64,000 nucleotides of DNA. It comes from Gordonia liuliyuniae. Lineage in GTDB: Bacteria; Actinomycetota; Actinomycetes; Mycobacteriales; Mycobacteriaceae. Positions 1 through 6,714 of the stretch are shown one piece after another; the stretch's first letter is position 1; the number at the start of each line of letters is the position of its first letter. The notes under the pieces were generated by a model, which was given only the letters and a program-made list of their open reading frames with translations, made no database searches and was not told where the DNA came from. The translations under genes were made by a program, and so were the position numbers. The stretch lies in assembly GCF_021739025.1 (NCBI RefSeq), contig NZ_JAKKOT010000003.1, positions 558,001-622,000 on the forward strand. The letters are read 5' to 3'.

Positions 1-2
1 AC

Positions 3-632
3 GGGTGCGCGACGCCGCCCGATCGGGTGCGCGCCGACGGCGACGGTATCGTCGCTCGCGGTCTCGCGGACGCCGGATACCGCTCGTTGTATGTGGTCTG
101 CGACGCCGCGCAGGCGCCCGCCGCTCTCGATGATTCCGCGCTTCACGCTCGTCTCGACGAGCAGGGTCTGCGACTCTCGGTGATTCCGTCCAACGACGCC
201 GACGTGAGCGCCGCGATGCGGGCCGACATCCCGTTGCCCGCGCTGCGCACCGCGATCACCCGGCATGTGATGGCGGCGCAACCGTTGGTGTTCAGCGGGG
301 AGGCCGCTCTGCTCGACGACGCGCACATCGCGACCGTCGCTAACCGCGACGTGCTGGCGATCGGCCGCGACAGCAGGCGGACTGCGGGCGCGCCCATCAA
401 CGGCGACGACGAGCGGTTCTCGCGGGCCATCGGCTCGCAGGGGCTCATCGTGTCGTTGACCAACGGGGAGTCGGCGGCGCGCGACATGTCGTTCGATCTC
501 GACGAGGTGAACCTCGCGGGCGACGTCGTCGCCGCGACAGACGTATGGACCGGTCGTCGGGTGCACGCGTCCGGCGGCACGATCACGGTGCCGGTGGCGT
601 CCACCGATAGCGCGCTGCTGCGCATCGGCTGA
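3..632 (+). CDS. GH27 alpha-galactosidase-like protein, 3' part
   Basis: The frame is open from the window edge, so the 5' end is missing. The C-terminal half resembles glycoside hydrolase family 27: a stretch reading PLVFSGEAALLDD and then NRDVLAIGRDS matches the usual end of the barrel (PLxxGxDxR...TNxxVIAIDQD), and the last 80 residues look like the C-terminal beta-sandwich ending in DSALLRIG. Before it, GLADAGYRSLYVVCD resembles the first barrel strand of GH27. The odd point is length: only about 75 residues separate the first-strand-like segment from the barrel end, where an active enzyme has about 200, and no YxxxK catalytic-Asp segment is visible. It may be a shrunken, inactive homologue. 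Role unknown; an extracellular or polysaccharide-linked function is only a guess. Confidence 0.6.
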   Translation, partial: GCATPPDRVRADGDGIVARGLADAGYRSLYVVCDAAQAPAALDDSALHARLDEQGLRLSVIPSNDADVSAAMRADIPLPALRTAITRHVMAAQPLVFSGEAALLDDAHIATVANRDVLAIGRDSRRTAGAPINGDDERFSRAIGSQGLIVSLTNGESAARDMSFDLDEVNLAGDVVAATDVWTGRRVHASGGTITVPVASTDSALLRIG

Positions 633-685
633 CCGAATCGATGGGTCTTCGGTGATACCGGGATGAAAGTGTCGGTCGGGTTCGT

Positions 686-691
686 TATGAT
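686..691 (+). promoter_or_regulatory. Probable ssrA -10 box
   Basis: TATGAT lies 58 nt before the mature tmRNA 5' end. No good -35 is visible at 16-18 bp upstream. Transcription from here would give a 5' leader of about 50 nt that contains the tandem repeat at 698-739 and would be removed by RNase P. Confidence 0.45.
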
Positions 692-697
692 GGGGTG

Positions 698-739
698 TCC
701 GCTGGAAACAGGGGACACCACTCCGCTGGAAACAGGGGA
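698..739 (+). repeat. Two tandem 18-bp repeats before ssrA
   Basis: TCCGCTGGAAACAGGGGA occurs at 698-715 and again at 722-739 (24-bp period). Both copies fall between the probable -10 box and the mature 5' end of the tmRNA, so they are in the part of the precursor that is trimmed away. Function unknown. Confidence 0.7.
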
Positions 740-748
740 GACCACCTC

Positions 749-1120
749 GGGGCCGATCGGTTTCGACTACGTGCATCGAGGTGGGGGAAGCGTGTCGGTG
801 CAGGCTGGAGACCACCGTAAGCGTCGCAGCAAACAATTAAGCGCCGATTCCAATCAGCGCGACTACGCACTCGCTGCCTGATCAGCGAGGCTAGTCTGTC
901 GGCCCGGTTCTAAGTTCCCGGAACCGGATGCCGGCATCAGCTAGGGGACTCACTGTCGGCGTCGGTCGCGGACGACGGCAGGACATCAAACAGCGACTGG
1001 GATCGTCATCCCGGCTTGTTCGTGAGACCGGGAGATCCAAGTAGAGACATAGCGGACTGCACACGGAGAAGCCCCACCGAAGTGACGGAGGACCCGGGTT
1101 CAATTCCCGGCGGCTCCACC
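749..1120 (+). ncRNA. ssrA: tmRNA (ssrA)
   Basis: Transfer-messenger RNA, which rescues stalled ribosomes together with SmpB and tags the nascent protein for degradation. The 5' acceptor strand GGGGCCG pairs with CGGCTCC at 1111-1117, the T-arm reads GGGTTCAATTCCC, and the family-typical GGTTTCGAC follows the 5' stem. A tag frame lies inside at 843-881. The 3' end is A-CC (1118-1120), and the next base is also C. It is followed directly by a strong terminator. smpB is not in the window. Confidence 0.96.
843..881 (+). other. tmRNA tag reading frame (ADSNQRDYALAA)
   Basis: The resume codon is GCC at 843. The frame encodes ADSNQRDYALAA and stops at TGA 879-881. One alanine from the charged tmRNA precedes this in the finished tag. 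The tag differs at only one position from the mycobacterial tag as I recall it (ADSHQRDYALAA). The C-terminal ALAA is the known degron for ClpXP-type proteases. Confidence 0.95.
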
Positions 1121-1124
1121 CCGG

Positions 1125-1158
1125 CCTCCCACCTGTTAGCGCAGGTGGGAGGCTTTTT
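1125..1158 (+). terminator. Intrinsic terminator of ssrA
   Basis: An 11-bp perfect stem, CCTCCCACCTG / CAGGTGGGAGG, encloses a 6-nt loop and is followed by CTTTTTCG. It starts 5 nt after the tmRNA 3' end. Confidence 0.93.
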
Positions 1159-1297
1159 CGTTGGTTGTACTGGACGACCGTGGACGGGCGTCGCGTCACG
1201 TGCCGCCGACCGCGCGACCACGACGGGCCGCACGACCACGACGGGCACACGTGGAAGTCGGCGTGACCATAGACGTGCAGACGTCTGCAGTTGAGGT

Positions 1298-1459
1298 ATG
1301 ACGAACACAACCCCAGTCGCCATTGGAACCACAATCGTTCACGCCGGACGCCCCGAGGCCCCCGGCAAGCCCCGGTTGGGTGCCTACCTCACGTCTCGCG
1401 TCACCACGCCTTCCTGGCGGCGTCGACAGATCGACCAACGCAAGAGCCCCACCTGCTAG
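1298..1459 (+). CDS. Possible 53-residue protein, unknown
   Basis: This small open frame begins MTNTTPVAIG after a weak GAGG and ends inside the terminator-like stem at 1441-1476. It is Thr/Pro/Arg rich, has no recognisable domain and could be chance. Upstream are a doubled CGACCACGACGGGC (1215-1228 and 1233-1246) and a perfect 14-bp palindrome TGCAGACGTCTGCA (1276-1289), so the region may be a regulated leader. Nothing else is recognisable between 1159 and 1497. Confidence 0.25.
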   Translation: MTNTTPVAIGTTIVHAGRPEAPGKPRLGAYLTSRVTTPSWRRRQIDQRKSPTC

Positions 1460-1476
1460 GCAAGGTGGGGCTCTTG
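1441..1476. terminator. Hairpin terminator, probably for the 28-aa peptide gene
   Basis: A 14-bp perfect stem, CAAGAGCCCCACCT / AGGTGGGGCTCTTG, with an 8-nt loop lies 21 nt past the stop of the minus-strand peptide gene. There is no long U-run on either strand. It could serve both directions. Confidence 0.75.
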
Positions 1477-1497
1477 TGCGTCAGTGGAGCGAGAGGC

Positions 1498-1584
1498 CTA
1501 GGCCAGCCCGGAGAAGACGTAGAGCAGAGCGTTGAGGACGTAGTCGTTGCCGGAGATCGTGTCCCACAGGATGCTGTCGATCAT
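1498..1584 (-). CDS. 28-residue acidic peptide, copy 1
   Basis: A short gene encoding 28 residues, beginning MIDSILWDTISGND and ending YVFSGLA. It has its own GAAGGG ribosome site 6 nt before the ATG and a terminator after it. It is one of a pair: the gene at 2795-2881 encodes a protein of exactly the same length with 15 of 28 residues identical, including MID at the start, LW at 6-7, ND at 13-14, LxAL in the middle and FSGLA at the end. The peptide has no signal sequence, three acidic residues, no Lys or Arg, and reads as a mostly hydrophobic, amphipathic helix. Size and style recall the signal-less mycomembrane peptides of corynebacteria (PorA/PorH type), but no homology is shown. It sits 57 nt downstream of the hydrolase gene on the same strand. 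Confidence 0.75.
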   Translation of the reverse strand: MIDSILWDTISGNDYVLNALLYVFSGLA

Positions 1585-1641
1585 GGAGAGCCCTTCGTTA
1601 AGTCGTTTGACGTACTGCGAACAGACTAGACTAAACGGACG

Positions 1642-2667
1642 TCATTCGGTCTGCCGCTTGGCGAAGACTCGGAGGGCGTCCAGGTAACCCGGCACGTAGA
1701 CGCTCTTCGGTGCCAGGATCGAGCGTCCGACAGTGCGGATGTCGTTGCCGCGGTACTCGATGTCGTTGCGCGTCAGCCGATGCGTTCCCTCCGGAAAGTC
1801 CTTCACCGTCAACAAGTCCGGCTCGATTCGGTCGCGGTAGACGCGTTCGGTTTCGGCGACGTCGACGGATCTGTCGCGGCCGCCGAGGAGGAGCAGCGTC
1901 GGGATGGGAACGGACGTGAGGGACGCCGTCGAATCCGAGCCCGCGTTGCGTGTGATGAACGCCCACCGGTCGGCAGCCATCGGGTCCACGTCGACATGCG
2001 AAGCCAGGTACTCGGTGTAGTCGGCCTTTCGCCGGATCAATGCCGCCCGCTTGGTGCGACGATCCACGGTGGCGGCGAGCTCTCCGGGTGAATCGCCGTC
2101 GGCCACGGCTTCGGCGCGCGCCGCGAACTCGTCTTGGCGCAGCCAGTTGATCGCAGGGTCGACGGCGATCATGAAACGGAGATCGGGGCGTGCCCGCGCG
2201 ACCTCGGGGAGTACCCAGCCCGCCTGACCGAGACCCCACGCGCCGACGCGCGTCTGGTCGATGTCGTCGCGAGTATGCACCCACGCGATAGCCGAGTCGA
2301 CCTCCGTCGCGCGATCGTGCATCGACTGGTCGAGCCAATCGCCGGGCGCGCCTTCCACGCCGGGCTTGTCCCACGACAACGAGGCGAAGCCTGCCTCGGC
2401 GAACGCGTCCCAGAGCGGCTTGAGGTGATCGCCGTCATCGGCGTCGACGGGGCCGTCGTCGTGGACGAAGACGACGAGCCCGTACGGTCCCTCCTCGTTG
2501 GCCGGGGTGGCGAGGATGCCGTGGAGTTCGCCGCGCGGACCGGGAATCGTCACGCGCTCCTCGTGGAACGCATAATCCTTGGCGACGAGGACCCACACGG
2601 TGACGCCCAGGACGAGGGCGACGACGGTGCCGAGTGCGACCAGCGTCAATTTCTTCCTGCGGCTCAC
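1642..2667 (-). CDS. Membrane-anchored alpha/beta-hydrolase-fold protein, nucleophile Ser missing
   Basis: 341 residues. Residues 8-28 form a single N-terminal transmembrane segment preceded by RRKK, so the domain is outside and anchored to the membrane. The rest matches alpha/beta hydrolases of the dienelactone-hydrolase/peptidase-9-like group: VVFVHDDGP near the oxyanion position, SWDKPGVEGAPGDW, a GGRDRSVD segment with the acid and EGTHRLT with the histidine. At the nucleophile elbow the family reads GLSQxGW, but here it reads GLGQAGW with Gly147 (codon GGT). As written it should not act as a serine hydrolase. Start GTG at 2667: TAAACT lies exactly 6 nt upstream, which suggests a leaderless mRNA. 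It lies between the two 28-residue peptide genes on the same strand. Substrate unknown. Confidence 0.8.
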   Translation of the reverse strand: MSRRKKLTLVALGTVVALVLGVTVWVLVAKDYAFHEERVTIPGPRGELHGILATPANEEGPYGLVVFVHDDGPVDADDGDHLKPLWDAFAEAGFASLSWDKPGVEGAPGDWLDQSMHDRATEVDSAIAWVHTRDDIDQTRVGAWGLGQAGWVLPEVARARPDLRFMIAVDPAINWLRQDEFAARAEAVADGDSPGELAATVDRRTKRAALIRRKADYTEYLASHVDVDPMAADRWAFITRNAGSDSTASLTSVPIPTLLLLGGRDRSVDVAETERVYRDRIEPDLLTVKDFPEGTHRLTRNDIEYRGNDIRTVGRSILAPKSVYVPGYLDALRVFAKRQTE

Positions 2668-2744
2668 ACAGCGAGTTTAGACGGGACGTACGGGTTGACG
2701 GCTACAGGTCGCCGGCCCCTGGTCGACGTGTCGCACAGACAGAA

Positions 2745-2776
2745 CGGCCCGCGCACCGAGGACGGTGCGCGGGCCG
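2745..2776. terminator. Hairpin terminator after peptide copy 2
   Basis: A 13-bp perfect stem, CGGCCCGCGCACC / GGTGCGCGGGCCG, with a 6-nt loop lies 18 nt past the stop of the minus-strand gene at 2795-2881 and about 77 nt before the hydrolase start. It separates the two transcription units. Confidence 0.8.
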
Positions 2777-2794
2777 CGGTAGGTCACTACCGGT

Positions 2795-2881
2795 CTATGC
2801 CAGACCCGAGAACATGAGGCGGAGTGCGCCCAGAAGTGCGTCGTTGTTCTGCAGGGCTTCCCACAGTGCTTGATCGATCAT
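2795..2881 (-). CDS. 28-residue acidic peptide, copy 2
   Basis: This gene encodes 28 residues, beginning MIDQALWEALQNND and ending LMFSGLA, with a strong AGGAG 7 nt before the ATG. It is the paralogue of the gene at 1498-1584 (same length, 15 of 28 identical). It has three acidic residues against one Arg, is hydrophobic and probably helical, and has no signal peptide or lipobox. It lies 71 nt after the FadD-type gene on the same strand, with two 11-bp direct repeats between them and a terminator after it, so it probably has its own promoter. Conservation of the ends (MID, FSGLA) between two diverged copies argues for a selected product. Function unknown. Confidence 0.8.
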   Translation of the reverse strand: MIDQALWEALQNNDALLGALRLMFSGLA

Positions 2882-2892
2882 GATGTGCTCCT

Positions 2893-2942
2893 GTCACTTG
2901 AAGACCGATTACCGTTGCCACGGTACCGTCGGTCACTTGAAG
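2893..2942 (-). repeat. Two 11-bp direct repeats before peptide copy 2
   Basis: On the minus strand CTTCAAGTGAC occurs twice, at 2942-2932 and 2903-2893 (39-bp period). The copies bracket GGTACCG...CGGTAATCGG and end just before the Shine-Dalgarno of the peptide gene. This looks like a regulator binding region or a dedicated promoter for the peptide. Confidence 0.6.
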
Positions 2943-2952
2943 TTGCGAGTCC

Positions 2953-4599
2953 TCACGCCTCGGGATCGCCGAGAACGGTGTAGTCACCCTCCGCGTAGTG
3001 CTTGCGCACACGCTTCTTGTCGAACTTGCCGACCGAGGTCTTGGGGACCTCGGTCACGAACGACCAACGCTCAGGGATCTGCCAGCGCGGCACCTGGTCT
3101 TCCAGGTACTTCTTGTGGGCGTCGATGTCGGCGTCGTCGTCGCTGCGGACGACGGCGAGGACGAACGGACGCTCATCCCACTTCTTATCGGGGACGCCGA
3201 CGACGGTGGCTTCGACGACCGCCGGGTTCGAGGCGATGATGTTCTCGAGCTCCACCGACGAGATCCATTCGCCGCCCGTCTTGATCATGTCCTTGGCGCG
3301 GTCGACGATCGTCATGAAGCCGTCCGGGGTGACCGTCGCGACGTCGCCGGTGCGCAGCCAGCCGTCGTGGAACTTCGATTCGTCGGTCACGTTGCCGTCC
3401 GGCTGGTAGTACGAGCCGGTGATCCACGGTCCGGACACTTCGAGCTCGCCCACGGCCTCGCCGTCCCACGGCTGCTCCTGGCCGTCGTCGCCGATGATCC
3501 GTGCGGCGACCGGCGACGGGAACCGCCCCTGGGTGACGCGGTAGGCGAACTCGGCCTCCTCGTCGGCTACCCCCATCGGCGGGCGGGCGACGCTGCCCAG
3601 CGGCGACGTCTCGGTCATGCCCCACGCGTGGGTGATGCGGACGCCGTATCCGTCGAACTTCTTGATCATCGCGGGCGGCACCGCTGCGCCGCCGACGACC
3701 ACCTCGCGCAAGTGCGTGATGTCCTGCGGCTTCGCGTCGAGCAGGGCGGACACACCCTGCCAGATGGTGGGGACCGCGGCAGCCACCGTCGGGCGTCCCT
3801 CAGCCATCATCGTCAGCAGCGGCTCGGGCTGCAGGAAACGGTCGGGCATGATGAGCGTCGCGCCCGCCATCATCGCGGCGTACGGCAGGCCCCACGACAT
3901 GACGTGGAACATCGGCACGATCGCGAGCATGGTGTCGGTGCTCGACAACCGCATGCCCATGGTCGTGGTGACGATCAGCGAGTGCAGGTAGATGCTGCGG
4001 TGTGAGTAGACCACGCCCTTCGGGTCGCCGGTGGTCCCGGAGGTGTAGCACATGACCGCAGCGTCGTTCTCGTCGATCTCCGGCCACGCGTACGTCGTCG
4101 GCTCGTCGGCGATCAGTTCGTCGAACTGGTGGACGGTGATGCCCTCCGGCGCGTCGATCGCGTCGACCGGTCCGTTGACGACAATCACGTGCTGCACGTT
4201 GGGCGTGCCCGGCAGGTACTGCGAGAGCATGGGGGCGACGGTGGCGTCGACGAAGATCACCTTGTCGTCGGCGTGGTTGATGATGAAGACGGCCTGCTCC
4301 GGCGACAAGCGCAGGTTGAGCGTGTGGAGCACGGCGCCCATCGACGGGACGCCCGCATAGATCGCCTGGTGCTCGTTGTTGTTCCACATGAAGGTGGCGA
4401 CGCGGTCGCCGCGTTCGATACCGAGCTTGGCGAGTGCGTTGGCGATCTTCGCGCCGGTGTCGCCGATGTCGGAGAACGACACGTCCCGGAAGCCTTCGCC
4501 CGTCCACGTGCGAATCCGTGCTTCGGGGAAGATGCGACGGCTGTACTCGACCAGGCTCGAGATGGTCAGGGCGCCGTGTTGCATCGTGGACTGGATCAT
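2953..4599 (-). CDS. Long- or medium-chain fatty acid-CoA ligase, FadD type
   Basis: 548 residues, the normal length for acyl-CoA synthetases of the ANL superfamily, which activate fatty acids with ATP and CoA. The AMP-binding P-loop YTSGTTGDPKG, the GMTETSP motif, the WLRTGDVA hinge region and the C-terminal lysine context PKTSVGKFDKK are all present. The N-terminal part resembles the AlkK/FadD35-like group for medium or long chains. Start ATG at 4599 is preferred over an upstream ATG because AGGAG lies 7 nt before it. It is divergent from the TetR-type gene at 4757, which is likely its regulator. Confidence 0.9.
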   Translation of the reverse strand: MIQSTMQHGALTISSLVEYSRRIFPEARIRTWTGEGFRDVSFSDIGDTGAKIANALAKLGIERGDRVATFMWNNNEHQAIYAGVPSMGAVLHTLNLRLSPEQAVFIINHADDKVIFVDATVAPMLSQYLPGTPNVQHVIVVNGPVDAIDAPEGITVHQFDELIADEPTTYAWPEIDENDAAVMCYTSGTTGDPKGVVYSHRSIYLHSLIVTTTMGMRLSSTDTMLAIVPMFHVMSWGLPYAAMMAGATLIMPDRFLQPEPLLTMMAEGRPTVAAAVPTIWQGVSALLDAKPQDITHLREVVVGGAAVPPAMIKKFDGYGVRITHAWGMTETSPLGSVARPPMGVADEEAEFAYRVTQGRFPSPVAARIIGDDGQEQPWDGEAVGELEVSGPWITGSYYQPDGNVTDESKFHDGWLRTGDVATVTPDGFMTIVDRAKDMIKTGGEWISSVELENIIASNPAVVEATVVGVPDKKWDERPFVLAVVRSDDDADIDAHKKYLEDQVPRWQIPERWSFVTEVPKTSVGKFDKKRVRKHYAEGDYTVLGDPEA

Positions 4600-4707
4600 C
4601 GAGTCTCCTTCGTTTGCGCCGAGCGAGTCGGTTCGCACTTGTTTCGCCGAAAAGTGAGCGGCCTCACGCCGCTATCGACTAGTTTCCTACATTAGTCACA
4701 CTTTGGT

Positions 4708-4730
4708 GCACCATTCCACCAAGATGGTGC
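4708..4730. promoter_or_regulatory. Putative operator of the TetR-type regulator
   Basis: An inverted repeat, GCACCAT-N9-ATGGTGC (7-bp perfect arms), lies in the gap between the divergent FadD-type and TetR-type genes, with a second overlapping symmetry TTGGTG...CACCAA. The 23-bp size suits a TetR dimer. Its position before GTG 4757 supports that start over the upstream TTG. Confidence 0.55.
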
Positions 4731-4756
4731 GTTGTCGCCGAGGAGATGAATCGCGA

Positions 4757-5317
4757 GTGAAGTCCGACGAGGTGCTCGTCCTGGCGACGCGGCAGTTCGT
4801 GTCGGGCCGACGGCTCGAAGTGGGGGAGCTCGCCGCCGCGGCGGGCATCAATCGCAGCACCCTCTACCGTCGGTTCAACGGCCGCGACGGACTTCTCGGC
4901 GAAGTGATCTGGTCGTTGACCGAGATGACGATGGATGCGGCCGCCCGACGCGCCGTCGGCGTCGGCGGCGAGCGCATCGCGACGATGATGCGTGAGTTCG
5001 CGGTCCTCGCGAACAGTGCGGCGTACTTCCGCGACTTCCTGTCCCGTGAGCCCGAACGGGCGTGGCGACTAATGACGACGAAGGTCGGCGGGGTGCAGCC
5101 CCGCATCGTCGAGCGGGTTGCCGCGTTCATCGACTACGAGGTCGTCGCCGGGCGGCTCGATCCGCCGATGCCGGTGCCGGATCTGGCGCTCATCCTGGTC
5201 CGCATCACCGAGACGTTCGTCTACGCCAACGTGATCAGTGGGGAGGAGCCCGACGCGGCGAAGGTTGCGCAGTCATGCGGGGCGTTGCTCGGTGTGCGCG
5301 AACGGGTCACGCGGTGA
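4757..5317 (+). CDS. TetR-family transcriptional regulator
   Basis: 186 residues from GTG 4757 (an in-frame TTG at 4705 would run through the putative operator). The N-terminal HTH is typical: LEVGELAAAAGINRSTLYRRF followed by GRDGLLGEVIW (recognition helix STLYRRF). The C-terminal half is a helical ligand-binding domain that resembles the QsdR-like TetR group. It is divergent from the acyl-CoA ligase gene, so control of that gene, perhaps in response to an acyl compound, is the simplest model. Its 3' end overlaps the convergent DUF488 gene by 11 nt. Confidence 0.85.
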   Translation: MKSDEVLVLATRQFVSGRRLEVGELAAAAGINRSTLYRRFNGRDGLLGEVIWSLTEMTMDAAARRAVGVGGERIATMMREFAVLANSAAYFRDFLSREPERAWRLMTTKVGGVQPRIVERVAAFIDYEVVAGRLDPPMPVPDLALILVRITETFVYANVISGEEPDAAKVAQSCGALLGVRERVTR

Positions 5318-5645
5318 GGGTCTCAACCAGCACTGGGACATGACTGTGCTCGACGTCCTTCGCCGCGGTCGCCAGTTCCACGTCTCCTGCCGCGGCCAGC
5401 GCACGCAGCTCGTCGAGAGCCTGTGCCGCCGGACCCGACGCGAGTTCCTCGCGATAGCGCGCGACGAAGTCGTCGTACCGGTCACGGTGTGCGTGGTACC
5501 AGGACCGCAACTCGTTCGACGGCGTCACATCCTTGAACCACCGCCCGATGCGCGGGTCGTCTTTCCTGATGCCGCGCGGCCACAGCCGGTCGACGAACAC
5601 CCGGTCGGTGTTCGGCGGATCGTAGACGCGGGCGACGGTGATCAC
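5307..5645 (-). CDS. DUF488-family protein
   Basis: 112 residues from GTG 5645, which fits the family (about 115). The hallmark segments are VYDPP near the start, VFVDRLWPRGIRKDDPRI, and WFKDVTPSNELRSWYHAH. The biochemical role of DUF488 is not settled. Its start lies 10 nt past the stop of the ABC permease gene, so it is the last gene of the minus-strand operon hydrolase-ATPase-permease-DUF488. No clear ribosome site is seen; translation is probably coupled to the permease. Confidence 0.85.
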   Translation of the reverse strand: MITVARVYDPPNTDRVFVDRLWPRGIRKDDPRIGRWFKDVTPSNELRSWYHAHRDRYDDFVARYREELASGPAAQALDELRALAAAGDVELATAAKDVEHSHVPVLVETLTA

Positions 5646-5655
5646 GTCGTCGACG

Positions 5656-6714
5656 TTACGCCACCCGCACACCCCTGCCGAGCTTGTGCGCGGGCACGCG
5701 CAGCCGACGCGCTGCGACCGCCAGGGATGCGCAGCCGATGACGACGGTGACGGCCAAGCCGATGTACCAGCTGTCTCCGACATGGCGGGCGAGCCGCTCG
5801 TCGTCGCCCGACAGCCCGGGGGTCGTCAGTGCGTCGCACCCCTCCGAGCGCACATCAGGTCCGGCACGCGCGGCCGACTGGAGGAATGCGAAGAAGCCCG
5901 CGCCACCGACGAACGGCGAGTCGTCGGGTCGGTCGATGCCCGCCGACACGACGTCCGACACGATCAGCACCGGGTTCGGAGCCAGCAGCCACCACGTGTA
6001 CTCGGTGTGGTTGAACCGCTCCTCCCGTTCGTCGAGACGGCAATTGGCTTCCGAGGTAGCGTCGTCGAAGTCCCAGCCGGCGACCGTCACACGATGATTC
6101 TGTTGCGTCATCGGATAGGTCAGCCCGAACGCTATCGGCGAGCCCAGCAGAAGGAGCAGCACCGTCGCCTGGGTGAGCATCGCCGACGCGGCCGGCCGGG
6201 AGGTGAGCGAAGAGAACGCCAACCCGATCGCACAGTAGGCGCCCATGATCGCGGCGGTCACAATCATCGCGAGGATTGCGAACAGAATAGACGTGTGACT
6301 CGATACCGCACCCCAGATCAGGTACGGCAGCGCGACGCCGATCAGGGCGAGCGAAGCGAACCAGGAGCCGAGGAGCTTGCCGAGCGCCAAGTCCCACGAG
6401 GAGATCGGAGCCGCCTGCACGAGGGCGAGGGTCGCATCCCGGCGGTCACCGTTGATCGACGTCGCGCTCAACGTCGGCGCGGCCGCGAATCCGAGGAACA
6501 GCACCACGGCCAGGGTGATGTCGAGGAGGTTGGACGCCCAGTCCCGGTAGCTCTCGCCCGCGACGGCCACCGTCAGATACAGGGAGCCGAGGACCAGGAC
6601 GCTGGTCAGTGCGAACAGGAGACCCGCGGTGACCTTCCAGCGAGTGGACCGGATCCGCTGACGGACTTCCAGACCGACGAGGACGGCCACTGCGTTGCGG
6701 TTCACTCCGGTCAC
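5656..6714 (-). CDS. ABC-2 type transporter permease
   Basis: 352 residues with about six hydrophobic segments (around residues 28-52, 66-82, 112-136, 139-165, 178-203 and 325-343), the layout of ABC-2 exporter permeases. The region after the fifth segment carries a hydrophilic loop of about 100 residues, predicted outside. It overlaps the ATPase gene by 4 nt (ATGA), so the two are translationally coupled and form one exporter. Substrate unknown. Confidence 0.85.
   Translation of the reverse strand: MTGVNRNAVAVLVGLEVRQRIRSTRWKVTAGLLFALTSVLVLGSLYLTVAVAGESYRDWASNLLDITLAVVLFLGFAAAPTLSATSINGDRRDATLALVQAAPISSWDLALGKLLGSWFASLALIGVALPYLIWGAVSSHTSILFAILAMIVTAAIMGAYCAIGLAFSSLTSRPAASAMLTQATVLLLLLGSPIAFGLTYPMTQQNHRVTVAGWDFDDATSEANCRLDEREERFNHTEYTWWLLAPNPVLIVSDVVSAGIDRPDDSPFVGGAGFFAFLQSAARAGPDVRSEGCDALTTPGLSGDDERLARHVGDSWYIGLAVTVVIGCASLAVAARRLRVPAHKLGRGVRVA

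Noticed and set aside
698..739. Two repeats considered as a CRISPR remnant
   Set aside because: Only two copies with a 6-bp gap; no spacer-length unique sequence and no cas genes.
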